Source: Pectinatus cerevisiiphilus (GTDB lineage: Bacteria; Bacillota; Negativicutes; Selenomonadales; Selenomonadaceae). Taken from it: DNA of 64,000 bases. The stretch's first letter is position 1. The number at the start of each line of letters is the position of its first letter. Of the stretch, positions 19,229 to 27,934 are shown piece after piece. The notes beneath the pieces were generated by a model. The model was not told the origin of the DNA. It worked only from the letters and a program-made list of their open reading frames with translations, and made no database searches. The DNA lies in NCBI RefSeq assembly GCF_004341685.1, contig NZ_SMAA01000005.1, positions 123,484 through 187,483 on the forward strand, given 5' to 3'. The position numbers and the translations under genes were made by a program.

Positions 19229-20647
19229 TTAGAAACGGAAATCTCGAGCCCCATTTTCAATAAGTGCCAATTCTTCACGAACCTTATTTCTGACGTTTTC
19301 CTTACCAATATTGGCTATCTGCTTATTTATTACATTAAGGCCAATTGCCTTTGTATCTGGTTGGGCATAATCACATAAATATTCCTTAAGTGTCAGCAAT
19401 GCATTTGGCAGACAGCAATTTGATATCTGCCTACTTTTACATAAACTCATAAAACGATCGCCTACCCGGCCCGCACGGTAACAAGCTGTACAAAAACTAG
19501 GAACAAAATCACGTTTCATAAGCCAGCTAACTACTTCATCAAGGCTTCTTCTGTCACTGACATCAAATTGTTTAGAATTGTTTTCTTCTGTTTCTTCTTC
19601 TGCATATCCGCCTACACTTGTCCTAGAACCACCACTTATCTGCGATATACCAAGTTCTAATACTTTTTCACGGCATTTTTGGCTTTCTCGTGTAGATACG
19701 ATCATACCAGTGTAAGGTACAGCGACTCTTATGCAAGCTACTATTTTAGCAAAAACATCATCTGAGATGCCATTGTCAAATGTTGCTGGATCAATATCAT
19801 CCGCTCTTCTTATGCGTGGCACACTTATTGTATGCGGGCCTACGCCAAAACGCGCTTCCAAATGTTCTGCATGCATTAAAAGACCAGCGAATTCATATTT
19901 ATATGTTGATAATCCAAATAAAACACCACAACCAACATCATCTATACCGCCAATCATAGCTCTATCCATTGATTCTGTATGATAATCATAATTATGCTTT
20001 GGTCCTGTTGGATGAAGTTTACCATAATTTTCCTTATGGTAGGTTTCCTGAAAGAGAATATAAGTGCCAATTTGTGCCTTTTTCAACATTCTGTACTCTT
20101 CAATCGTTGTAGCAGCTATATTCACATTTACGCGGCGTATTGCCCCATTTTTATGTTTTATATTATATATTGTATGAATACTGTCCAATATATACTCAAT
20201 AGGATTATTTACCGGATCTTCACCGCATTCTATTGCCAAGCGTTTATGGCCTATGTCCTGCAAAGCCATAACTTCTGTCTTTATTTCTTCCTGCGTCAAC
20301 TTACGACGGCAGATGTGTTTATTTCTAGCATGATACGGACAATACACGCATCCATTTACACAATAATTGGACAGATACAGCGGTGCAAACAAGACAATTC
20401 TATCACCATAAAAATCCTCTTTCATTCTTTTAGCCAATTTAAAAATTTGCGCATTTAATTCAGGTATATCACATGCTAAAAGCACAGATGCTTCGCGATG
20501 GGAAAGACCTTTATCCTTGCGCGCTTTTTCTAAAATTTCTTCAATCAAAGCCTTATTATGTTTATTTTTTTCCGCATAATCAAGAGTTTCCATAACTTCT
20601 TCATGATTTATAAAATCGTCAGCATGTTCTGATTTGGGATTGTACAC
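19229..20647 (-). CDS. hydG: [FeFe]-hydrogenase maturase HydG (tyrosine lyase)
   Basis: Radical SAM enzyme that cleaves tyrosine to p-cresol and supplies CO and cyanide for the H-cluster. The SAM-cluster motif is C-x3-C-x2-C in YCVNGCVYCPYHARN. A C-terminal auxiliary cluster is signalled by FCTACYRAGRVGDRFM and a following Cys-rich stretch. The start is GTG at 20647 (MYNPKSEHADDFI), the usual HydG N-terminus, with a weak purine-rich ribosome site. It lies between hydA and hydF. Confidence 0.95.
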   Translation of the reverse strand: MYNPKSEHADDFINHEEVMETLDYAEKNKHNKALIEEILEKARKDKGLSHREASVLLACDIPELNAQIFKLAKRMKEDFYGDRIVLFAPLYLSNYCVNGCVYCPYHARNKHICRRKLTQEEIKTEVMALQDIGHKRLAIECGEDPVNNPIEYILDSIHTIYNIKHKNGAIRRVNVNIAATTIEEYRMLKKAQIGTYILFQETYHKENYGKLHPTGPKHNYDYHTESMDRAMIGGIDDVGCGVLFGLSTYKYEFAGLLMHAEHLEARFGVGPHTISVPRIRRADDIDPATFDNGISDDVFAKIVACIRVAVPYTGMIVSTRESQKCREKVLELGISQISGGSRTSVGGYAEEETEENNSKQFDVSDRRSLDEVVSWLMKRDFVPSFCTACYRAGRVGDRFMSLCKSRQISNCCLPNALLTLKEYLCDYAQPDTKAIGLNVINKQIANIGKENVRNKVREELALIENGARDFRF

Positions 20648-20737
20648 AAAATCGTCTTCTTTCTAAATAATACTCCACCTTAAATTATTAAATACCACAT
20701 CGTATTTTATTAATCTTACACTCTCAACTCATAAACT

Positions 20738-22483
20738 TCACTTGCTGAAGTCAAATTCCTTTTCTCTGGCATGATAATGCGTGTGTAATAACTGATGTGC
20801 TTTTTCACTGCCCGGTTTCTCTAAAAATTCCGCATACAGTTTTTTCAAATACGGATTTTCATGTGATTTGCGCAGCTTACTGTTACGATCGATCATATAA
20901 AGTGCCTTCATCCGTTTTTTAGTAACCGCAAAGGTTGTTGTCACCGGTTGTCCGCCTCCACCTACACAACCACCGGGACAAGCCATTACTTCAATGAAAT
21001 CGTATTCACATTGACCGCTGCGTATTTTATCCATGATAAACGCCGCATTTTTCAAAGTATGCACTACTGCTATTTTCAAAGTATGCCCAGCTATTTCCAC
21101 TTGGGCTTCCTTTATTCCATCAAAACCACGTACCGGTAAATACTCAAGTGTCGGCATAGGTTTACCACCGGTCATCCATTCGTAAGCTGTACGTAATGCT
21201 GCTTCCATAACACCGCCAGTAGCTCCAAAAATAGCTCCTGCACCAGTTGATTCTCCCATTGGATTATCAAATTCACTTTCTGGTAAATTACAGAAATCTA
21301 TACCAATATATTTTATCAGTTTTATCAATCCACGCGTTGTTATAACAGCGTCTGTGTCTGCTATACCGCCTCGTCCTAATTCCGGTCGCTTTGCTTCGTA
21401 TTTTTTGGCTATACAAGGCATTATGGCTACAGAAAAAATATTTTCGGGTGCTATATTTTCCTGTTTGGCATACTGGGTTTTAGCTACCGCCGAAAAAATA
21501 GACATAGGTGATTTTGTACTAGATAAATGCGCGATCTCATCTGGATAATGTTTTTCCATAAAATTAACCCATGCTGGACAGCAAGACGTAGTCATCGGCA
21601 TCTTTTTATTATTTTTCAATCTGTCTATAAGTTCTTCTGCTTCTTCTGTAATAGTCAAATCTGCCCCATAATTTGTATCGAAAACTTTATCAAAACCAAT
21701 CATGCGCAGTGCTGAAACCATTTTTTTTGTCACTATACTGCCATCTGGCAAACCAAAAGCATCACCTAGCGCCACACGTACAGAAGGTGCCGTCTGGACA
21801 ATAACCACTTTATGGGGATTAAAGACAGCCTCAAGTACCCTGTTCGTATCATCTTTTTCCACCAACGCCCCTACCGGACAAACGACAGTACATTGCCCGC
21901 ATAATACACAATCTGTTTTATTAAATTCTTCACCGTAAGGAGTAGTTACTTTCAAGCCAGTGCTTCTACCGGCAAAACCGATCGCTTCAATTCCCTGTAC
22001 ATCTTTGCAAACACGTATGCAACGCCCGCATTTTACGCATTTTTCCGGATCATGGACAAGACTCGGATTAGTTGTTTTTACCGGGATTGCTTCAGAAACA
22101 TGTGTTAGGTTTGGCCGAAGCACATTAAAACGGCTGCATAACTGCTGTAACACGCAATTGCCGTTACGCGGACAGGTCAGGCAATTTTCTTCATGGTCAG
22201 CCATTATAAGCTGCAAAATACCCCGCTGTGTATCCCGTACTACTTTTGTATCGGTAAAGACCTCCATACCATCCCAGCATTCGGTAGCACAAGCCGCCAA
22301 CAAACGTTTTTTCCCTATTACTTCGACTGAACAAATACGACAACGTGCTTTAACCCTTTGGTCTGGATGATAACACAAATGCGGAATATCAATATGCAGC
22401 ATCTGTGCAGCCTGCAATATTTTTGTTCCTTTTTTTACTTCTACCGGCATCCCGTTTATTTTTAATTTTATCATTTCTTCCAT
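20738..22483 (-). CDS. hydA: [FeFe]-hydrogenase catalytic subunit HydA
   Basis: Interconverts protons and hydrogen. The 581 residues run: N-terminal [2Fe-2S] domain (CYHPDQRVKARCRIC...C), NuoG-type His-Cys3 cluster (HEENCLTCPRNGNC), two [4Fe-4S] clusters (CVKCGRCIRVCK and CVLCGQCTVVCP), then the H-domain with L1 TSCCPAW, L2 MPCIAKKYEA and L3 EVMACPGGCVGGGGQP, and a C-terminal small-subunit-like tail. With HydB and HydC it should form the NAD-linked, possibly ferredoxin-bifurcating, trimer. The start overlaps the hydB stop (ATGA), so translation is coupled. Confidence 0.96.
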   Translation of the reverse strand: MEEMIKLKINGMPVEVKKGTKILQAAQMLHIDIPHLCYHPDQRVKARCRICSVEVIGKKRLLAACATECWDGMEVFTDTKVVRDTQRGILQLIMADHEENCLTCPRNGNCVLQQLCSRFNVLRPNLTHVSEAIPVKTTNPSLVHDPEKCVKCGRCIRVCKDVQGIEAIGFAGRSTGLKVTTPYGEEFNKTDCVLCGQCTVVCPVGALVEKDDTNRVLEAVFNPHKVVIVQTAPSVRVALGDAFGLPDGSIVTKKMVSALRMIGFDKVFDTNYGADLTITEEAEELIDRLKNNKKMPMTTSCCPAWVNFMEKHYPDEIAHLSSTKSPMSIFSAVAKTQYAKQENIAPENIFSVAIMPCIAKKYEAKRPELGRGGIADTDAVITTRGLIKLIKYIGIDFCNLPESEFDNPMGESTGAGAIFGATGGVMEAALRTAYEWMTGGKPMPTLEYLPVRGFDGIKEAQVEIAGHTLKIAVVHTLKNAAFIMDKIRSGQCEYDFIEVMACPGGCVGGGGQPVTTTFAVTKKRMKALYMIDRNSKLRKSHENPYLKKLYAEFLEKPGSEKAHQLLHTHYHAREKEFDFSK

Positions 22484-23739
22484 CAGCCCACAGCCTCCGT
22501 TTGCTTTCTTGATGCAAAAACTTCTGGAAAGATATTAAACGCCGATTTCAAGGCATTTTGTGCCGTCTCTCCCAAACCGCACAGCGAAGACATTGGCATT
22601 ACTTTAGCAAAAGTTTTCATTGTCTGTATGTCTTCATCCGTGTAAGTACCGTTCTTGATTTTCTCTAAAAATATTCTTATATGCCTATTTCCTTCGCGGC
22701 ATGGGGTGCACTGCCCACAGCTTTCATGCAAAAAGAAATCTTGTGTATACCGCAGAAAATCAATTACACTGGTGCGTTCATCTATTACCAATACAGAACC
22801 GGAACCTATTATTAAATTATTCGCCGCAAAAGCTTCATAACTATATGGTATATCCAATATCCTTGCATCAGATATCTTGCCTGAAGCACCACCAAACTGG
22901 ATTAATCTAATTTTACGGTTTCCCTGTATTCCTCCAGCCAATCCATAGATTATTTCACGTACAGTAGTACCGAAAGCTATTTCATACACTCCCGGTTTAT
23001 TGACATTGCCTCCCACGCTGACAAGCTTTGTGCCTGTTGATTCCTTTGTCCCGACTTGCAAATAAGGTGTCGAATCACGTAAAAGATGTGGTACCAATGA
23101 TAGACTTTCTACATTATTGATACATGTAGGGCGCGTAAAAAGCCCGCTCTGTTTCATAAAAGGCGGTTTCATACGTGGTCTCCCAGCCTTTCCTTCTATC
23201 GAACGAATAAGTGCGGTTCCTTCACCGCATACATAAGCACCAGCACCACTATATAAATGTATTTTATAATTCCAATTTGTACCTAAGATATTCTTTCCTA
23301 AAAAGCCGCGATCTTCAGCCTGCTTTATCGCATTCAAAATTCTTGGTCTCAGATGGGAATACTCAGCACGCATATAAATATAACCATCTTCCGCATTAAC
23401 TGCCCAACCGGCGATGATCATGGCTTCTATCAAATTAAACGAATCATTCGTTATAAGTTCACGATCCTTAAAAGTACAAGTTTCACCTTCATCTGCATTA
23501 CAGACAACACAATGATGCGGTCTTTTTACCGCCCGCGCCTGACTCCATTTTCTGCCCATTGGGTATTCTGCCCCGCCACGTCCTTTTATCTTGGCGTCAG
23601 ATAAAATCGTCGCAATGTCATCCCCATCCATAGTGACTGCTTTTCGCAACGATTGAAAACCACCTATATTGATATATGAGTCTATGGAAAAGACATCATA
23701 TTTGCCAAAATTCTCTGTTAGATAACTTATATTCTGCAT
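22483..23739 (-). CDS. hydB: NADH-binding hydrogenase subunit HydB (NuoF-like)
   Basis: Flavin and NAD(H)-binding subunit feeding electrons to HydA. It shows the NADH site (GRGGAEYPMGRKW), the FMN-binding stretch (YSGAGAYVCGEGTALI) and the [4Fe-4S] motif SCGQCTPCREG...C. At 418 residues it is a compact NuoF-type version: the N-terminal thioredoxin-like [2Fe-2S] domain and C-terminal 2[4Fe-4S] ferredoxin domain of the 600-residue HydB are absent. GGAGGG precedes the ATG at 23739. It is 23 bases after hydC. Confidence 0.94.
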   Translation of the reverse strand: MQNISYLTENFGKYDVFSIDSYINIGGFQSLRKAVTMDGDDIATILSDAKIKGRGGAEYPMGRKWSQARAVKRPHHCVVCNADEGETCTFKDRELITNDSFNLIEAMIIAGWAVNAEDGYIYMRAEYSHLRPRILNAIKQAEDRGFLGKNILGTNWNYKIHLYSGAGAYVCGEGTALIRSIEGKAGRPRMKPPFMKQSGLFTRPTCINNVESLSLVPHLLRDSTPYLQVGTKESTGTKLVSVGGNVNKPGVYEIAFGTTVREIIYGLAGGIQGNRKIRLIQFGGASGKISDARILDIPYSYEAFAANNLIIGSGSVLVIDERTSVIDFLRYTQDFFLHESCGQCTPCREGNRHIRIFLEKIKNGTYTDEDIQTMKTFAKVMPMSSLCGLGETAQNALKSAFNIFPEVFASRKQTEAVG

Positions 23740-23762
23740 AAATTTTCTTCCCTCCATCCGTA

Positions 23763-24260
23763 TTATACAAATTGTTCAAGTAAGCTACGTACCTGTTCTT
23801 TTGTTTTTAACGGTCCGTATACTATTTTATTTATCCGCACCGCCGGTGCACGATCACAGGCACCAAAACAGGAAACCTTTTCTATTGTAAATCTCCCGTC
23901 ATAGGTCACTGTACCAAAATCTATCCCCAAAAGGTCCTTAAGTGCTCCTAATAAAAATTCATTATTGTTTACCTTGCACGCAATACTATCACAAATTTCA
24001 ATTGGATAACGCCCACGCGGTTTTTCACTAAGCGCATCATAAAAAGTTATACAGTCATATATTACTGATAATTTCAACGGAAGTTTTTCAGCAATATAAA
24101 ATGCCACTACTTTAGGAATATAATGCTGCGGTATCTCATCCTGCACATCAATAAGAACACCTACGATCTGTGTAAAATCATGATGATGATCGTCCAAAAT
24201 CTTATCAATTTTGATCTTTAACTCATCAGTAAGTTCAAATTTACTACTGTCTTCAATCAT
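23763..24260 (-). CDS. hydC: Thioredoxin-like [2Fe-2S] hydrogenase subunit HydC (NuoE-like)
   Basis: 165-residue NuoE-type subunit. The N-terminal helical part is followed by a thioredoxin-fold domain with [2Fe-2S] ligands in CDSIAC and CFGACDRAPAV. It passes electrons within the HydABC complex. First gene of the hyd operon; AGCAGGGTG precedes the start. The family size is 150-170 residues, so it is intact. Confidence 0.94.
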   Translation of the reverse strand: MIEDSSKFELTDELKIKIDKILDDHHHDFTQIVGVLIDVQDEIPQHYIPKVVAFYIAEKLPLKLSVIYDCITFYDALSEKPRGRYPIEICDSIACKVNNNEFLLGALKDLLGIDFGTVTYDGRFTIEKVSCFGACDRAPAVRINKIVYGPLKTKEQVRSLLEQFV

Positions 24261-24582
24261 AAATTCACCCTGCTTTCAACTTATTTTACAAATTTTATGC
24301 TAAATTTCAGTTTTCCATAACTTCTTCAAATATTGATTGTCTCGAATATCGTCCCGCCCAAATGAATTTACGCGAAATTAAGTAAATATCCAGATAATAA
24401 GGTTAAAAATATTTAGCATTATTTACCTAAAATCCCTTTTATATCATTGTAATTTTCAAAAAAATTACATATTATCAATGTTAATCATCGGATATGCCTA
24501 GTATACCCTATGCTTATGTAAAATAAAAGTTCTTCTACAAAATAAAAATTTCACTAACTCCTGTCTACCTATAAGGCGCAAT
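24261..24582. other. Non-coding A/T-rich control region upstream of hydC
   Basis: No gene is visible. It holds the inverted repeat TGTAATTTT/AAAATTACA (24448-24469), a possible operator or weak hairpin. I saw no clear Rex-type TTGTTAA-N4-TTAACAA site and no confident promoter. Confidence 0.45.
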
Positions 24583-24626
24583 AAAAACACCCTTTAAAAC
24601 AATTTCTTGTTCCAAAGGGTGTTTTT
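24583..24626. terminator. Terminator after the peroxiredoxin gene
   Basis: Arms AAAAACACCCTTT and AAAGGGTGTTTTT with an 18-base loop; T tract on both strands. It lies 92 bases after the peroxiredoxin stop. Confidence 0.8.
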
Positions 24627-24717
24627 AAGGAAACAGCCATAAGCACATTTTCATATTCTGTTGTCCGCTCACTTACCAAAAACCAAGTCGAACACAAATT
24701 CCAACAGGCTGTCCTTC

Positions 24718-25281
24718 TTATATTTCTCCGACCAAATCAATACCAGGTTTTAAGGTTTTCGCTCCCGGATGCCAATTAGCAGGGCATACTTCACTACCAT
24801 GTTTTGCTACAAACTGCGCTGCCTGCACTCTGCGCAGAAGTTCTTCAGCATTACGTCCCACGCTGCCTTCAATAACTTCATAGCCGACAATTTTTCCTTC
24901 TGGATTAATAATAAACGAACCACGGTCAGCAATTCCCTCAGCTTCAATAAGTACATCAAAATCTCTTGCCAAAGTACCTGTTGGGTCACCTAACATAGGG
25001 AACTTTATTTTCTTTATAGTATCCGAAGCATCATGCCATGCCTTGTGGACAAAATGTGTATCACAAGAAACAGAATATATTTCGCAACCTATTTCTTGGA
25101 ATTTATCATATGTGTTTGCTAAATCTTCAAGTTCCGTAGGACACACAAACGTGAAATCCGCAGGGTAAAAGAAAAATACCGACCACTTACCAAGAATATC
25201 TTTCTTGCTCACAGTAGTAAACATTTCATTTAAGTAAGCGTCAGTTGAAAAATCGCTGACTTCCTTGTTAATTAATGACAT
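24718..25281 (-). CDS. ahpC: Typical 2-Cys peroxiredoxin (AhpC-type)
   Basis: Reduces hydrogen peroxide and alkyl hydroperoxides in the cytoplasm. Peroxidatic Cys lies in YPADFTFVCPTE and resolving Cys in SEVCPANW, with the GDPTGTLARDFDV stretch typical of AhpC. 187 residues is the usual length. AGAGGAGG precedes the ATG. No ahpF lies next to it, so the reductase is elsewhere or thioredoxin-like. A PerR/Fur-like box overlaps the probable promoter. Confidence 0.94.
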   Translation of the reverse strand: MSLINKEVSDFSTDAYLNEMFTTVSKKDILGKWSVFFFYPADFTFVCPTELEDLANTYDKFQEIGCEIYSVSCDTHFVHKAWHDASDTIKKIKFPMLGDPTGTLARDFDVLIEAEGIADRGSFIINPEGKIVGYEVIEGSVGRNAEELLRRVQAAQFVAKHGSEVCPANWHPGAKTLKPGIDLVGEI

Positions 25282-25318
25282 AATATACCTCCTCTAAATA
25301 ATTAATCTCAACGAATAA

Positions 25319-25333
25319 TGATAATCTATATCA
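25319..25333 (-). promoter_or_regulatory. Possible PerR/Fur-type box ahead of peroxiredoxin gene
   Basis: TGATAATCTATATCA is a 7-1-7 imperfect palindrome (5 of 7 positions match between arms) of the PerR/Fur kind. On the minus strand it overlaps a probable -10 (TATAGAT) lying 16 bases after TTGATA. Peroxide control of ahpC genes by PerR is established in Firmicutes; here it is inference. Confidence 0.45.
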
Positions 25334-25544
25334 TTTATGTTTATTATATCAAACTCATATTCACTTTGCAATGCTTTACTAAAAAATTTTCTTTAGTCTA
25401 TTAAAAATTAATTTGAAAATTTGAATAGGAAAATCCACAGTAAGCTTTCTAATTAAGTTAAAATAACTATTTTAATAACCGTAGCCAACGAACGTTATAC
25501 ATATAAAATCTTCAAATATCTTTTTATTTATGCATTAAAATATC

Positions 25545-25594
25545 TTTTTTTATTTAAAATATGTCGTGCTTACGACATATTTTAAATAAAAAAA
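25545..25594. repeat. Perfect 23-bp palindrome with 4-base loop
   Basis: Arms TTTTTTTATTTAAAATATGT-CGT and its exact complement around GCTT. Ts come first and As last on either strand, the opposite of an intrinsic terminator. It lies between the divergent peroxiredoxin gene and the radical SAM operon; function unknown. Confidence 0.7.
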
Positions 25595-25686
25595 ATGCTA
25601 TTCTATATACAAAGATACATTTACACTTTCATCCAAATTACATTTTTGTTAATAAAAAAATATATATTACACAGTTGATCATAAAA

Positions 25687-25724
25687 ATGAAGACTGGGCT
25701 TTTGCCTAGTCTTCATTTTTTTTG
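25687..25724 (+). terminator. Intrinsic terminator in the leader of the sulfonate-like operon
   Basis: Arms ATGAAGACTGGGC and GCCTAGTCTTCAT with a 4-base loop and eight Ts. No plus-strand gene lies before it for at least 400 bases, so it would end a short RNA or attenuate the operon starting at 25792. A-rich flank also lets it stop minus-strand RNA. Confidence 0.75.
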
Positions 25725-25791
25725 GGGTGGTGATTCTAAAAAGTATAACTTAATACATCAATATATTAAATCAAGGAAGTGAAAATAAAAA

Positions 25792-26247
25792 ATGCTATTA
25801 GACTCTCAAATTCGTGAATTATTACAAAAAGAAAGTACTATAAAAATTTTGTCAACTATAGACGAAAATAATCAAATTCATACCGTAACAAAAGATTCCT
25901 TGCAAATATACAATGATAATCTGTTATATCTGGAATATTTGGAATCCTCAACCACGAATAGAAATATGACATTTAGCATGTGGTTCAAAAACTCTGTTAC
26001 TGTTCTCATTGTAGCCGAAAATAAAATTTCATATCAGATAAAGGTTACTCCCCTAAAATGCATTATCAGCGGACCTATATTTCAAAATTTTTATACTGAA
26101 ACTCTAAAAAAACACAATAACACAGATCTAGCTGCTGTTTGGCTTTTAGAGCCAGATAAAGTCATTAATGAAACTTTATCCATTCGACAAAAAGAAGAAA
26201 GCATCAAAAGGCCTTACTTTAAACATTTGGACAGACTAGCTTTATAA
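25792..26247 (+). CDS. Pyridoxamine-phosphate-oxidase-like FMN split-barrel protein
   Basis: 151 residues with the small split-barrel pattern (IKILSTIDENNQIHTVTKDSL, then YLEYLESSTTNRNM) typical of pyridoxamine 5'-phosphate oxidase-like FMN or heme proteins. GGAAGTG precedes the ATG. It is the first gene of the operon and lies 12 bases before the radical SAM gene, so the two are probably translated together. I do not recognise a specific function; an electron-transfer or flavin-binding partner for the radical SAM protein is an inference. Confidence 0.7.
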   Translation: MLLDSQIRELLQKESTIKILSTIDENNQIHTVTKDSLQIYNDNLLYLEYLESSTTNRNMTFSMWFKNSVTVLIVAENKISYQIKVTPLKCIISGPIFQNFYTETLKKHNNTDLAAVWLLEPDKVINETLSIRQKEESIKRPYFKHLDRLAL

Positions 26248-26259
26248 GGAGCGAATAAA

Positions 26260-27531
26260 TTGACATCACTTTTATTGCAAGATAAATCTACCAATAAATA
26301 TTCTCCAACCGATGAATTAAACACACTTATACATAAATATCCGCAATTTCCATACTTTGTCATGTTAAAAACGGACATTCAACGGCGTGGTATTTATTAT
26401 ACACAGGCAGCTTTAGAAAAAGCTGACCCTACAATCCATCAGATGGCTGGTACACACATTTTTGGTACACGCGATGGTATACTAACGCATCGTCCTGAAG
26501 CATTTATGTTGCGTGATGGTACCTCTGTACTCACAACTCCAACACCACTAGAACAAAATCCCTATATCGTCGATTTAAGGAATGACAAGCTAACCCTTGT
26601 AGATGGGCAAAATGAATTAGAAGAAATAGAATATTGGACAAAACCCGATTTTTACAATCAAAAAACAAAATCTGGTATTCCCATGAATTTAATTGCTAGC
26701 GCCAGACCTCAGCGTATTTACATAATGCCTAACCGATATTGTTTCTTTTGGAGCAACAAGCAGAATTGTCTGTTTTGCGATATTGTCAACAATCTGCAAA
26801 AACAAAAAAAGGAACTTCATATGCCCACACGATTAGATCCAGATGATGTTGAAGAAACCGTTAAAGAAGCTTTAAAACAAAATGGCCGTTTCACCGCAAT
26901 CTGTCTGACATCTGGTTCTGACTATAACGGTAATAATGCATTTGACAGAGAAACAGATTATTATATTGAAATTTTAAAAGCAATTGGTAAAAACTTCAAA
27001 ACAAAAAAATTCCCCAGCCAACTAATTGCTACAGCCTTCAATTCAGAACAACTTGGTAGACTCTATGAACAAACAGGTATTTTAAGTTACACTCCTGATA
27101 TTGAAGTATTAAATGAACGTTTATTTAATTGGCTTTGCCCTGGAAAAGCTCACTGGGTAGGTTACAAAGAATGGAAAAAGCGGCTTAAAGATGCTGTTCC
27201 TATCTTTGGACGTGGTTATGTCAATACTTGTATAGTTGCAGGTATTGAATTGGCACAGCCTTATGGTTTTAAAGATGAAGATGAGGCTCTAAAAAATGTT
27301 TTAACAGAAGCAGAAGATCTTATTTCCAGCGGTGTTAATGTTGTCTTTACTGTATGGGCACCACGTCCAGGATCAGTAATTGGCAATCAAAAAAATGCTT
27401 CACTCGAGTATTATATTCGTTTAGCTTTAGGCTTGCATAATCTTAGAAAAAAATATGGATTACGTCTTGACCATGATGATTATAGACGTTGCGGTAATCA
27501 TCCTGATTCTGACCTTGCTCGAATTTTATAA
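26260..27531 (+). CDS. Radical SAM protein with unusual C-x8-C-x2-C cluster motif
   Basis: 423-residue protein. The likely SAM-cluster motif lies around residue 168 in NRYCFFWSNKQNCLFCDIV, with eight residues between the first two cysteines instead of three. Downstream are a G-rich strand (AICLTSGSDYNGNN), IEVLNERLFNWLCPGK and VNTCIVAGIELAQPYGF, a TIM-barrel pattern close to lipoyl/biotin-synthase-like radical SAM enzymes. The N-terminal 150 residues are a separate domain. Start is TTG at 26260 with AAGGAG ahead. It belongs to an operon with SuyAB-like and SsuABC-like genes. Its reaction is unknown; no family name is assigned. Confidence 0.8.
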   Translation: MTSLLLQDKSTNKYSPTDELNTLIHKYPQFPYFVMLKTDIQRRGIYYTQAALEKADPTIHQMAGTHIFGTRDGILTHRPEAFMLRDGTSVLTTPTPLEQNPYIVDLRNDKLTLVDGQNELEEIEYWTKPDFYNQKTKSGIPMNLIASARPQRIYIMPNRYCFFWSNKQNCLFCDIVNNLQKQKKELHMPTRLDPDDVEETVKEALKQNGRFTAICLTSGSDYNGNNAFDRETDYYIEILKAIGKNFKTKKFPSQLIATAFNSEQLGRLYEQTGILSYTPDIEVLNERLFNWLCPGKAHWVGYKEWKKRLKDAVPIFGRGYVNTCIVAGIELAQPYGFKDEDEALKNVLTEAEDLISSGVNVVFTVWAPRPGSVIGNQKNASLEYYIRLALGLHNLRKKYGLRLDHDDYRRCGNHPDSDLARIL

Positions 27532-27621
27532 ATAAATTCCACACTAAATTTAAAATTTGTTTATAAAATATAAAAATTACTTTATGTACTATAGAAATCA
27601 TTAATAACAGGAGAAAATAAT

Positions 27622-27915
27622 ATGGCAGATCATAAGTTCTTAATTCACGAAAAAAATGATAGCGTGGGCGTCGCAATAATCAATATAAACGAAGGCGATA
27701 TTGCCAAAGGAATATTTCTAACAGACAATGGTTCTATTGAAATAACTGCTGCCGCTTCTATTCCTTTAGGACATAAAATAGCTTTGCATCCCATAAAAGC
27801 TGGTGAATTTGTAATTGAATATGGCGAAAAAATTGGTCGTGCTTTTAAGGATATAGCCAAAGGCGACCTAGTTCATACACACAATTTAAAAAGTATTCAT
27901 TGGATAAAAAAATAA
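27622..27915 (+). CDS. suyA: Sulfolactate sulfo-lyase small subunit-like (SAF domain)
   Basis: 97-residue SAF-domain protein (FLIHEKNDSVGVAII, IPLGHKIALHPIKAGE, VIEYGEKIGRA, LVHTHNLKS), the N-terminal domain of the UxaA family as a separate chain. That size and the SuyB-like gene 19 bases on match (2R)-3-sulfolactate sulfo-lyase, which splits sulfolactate to pyruvate and sulfite. An altronate or other sugar-acid dehydratase small subunit is the alternative. Start ATG 27622 has CAGGAG upstream. Confidence 0.78.
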   Translation: MADHKFLIHEKNDSVGVAIININEGDIAKGIFLTDNGSIEITAAASIPLGHKIALHPIKAGEFVIEYGEKIGRAFKDIAKGDLVHTHNLKSIHWIKK

Positions 27916-27934
27916 TAATTTGGAGATAGAAAAT

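Noticed and set aside
25545..25594. Palindrome as an intrinsic terminator
   Set aside because: Ts precede and As follow the stem on both strands, the reverse of a terminator.
25561..25782. 73-residue open frame before the split-barrel gene
   Set aside because: It runs through the palindrome and the terminator hairpin, has no ribosome site and has an A/T-driven composition.
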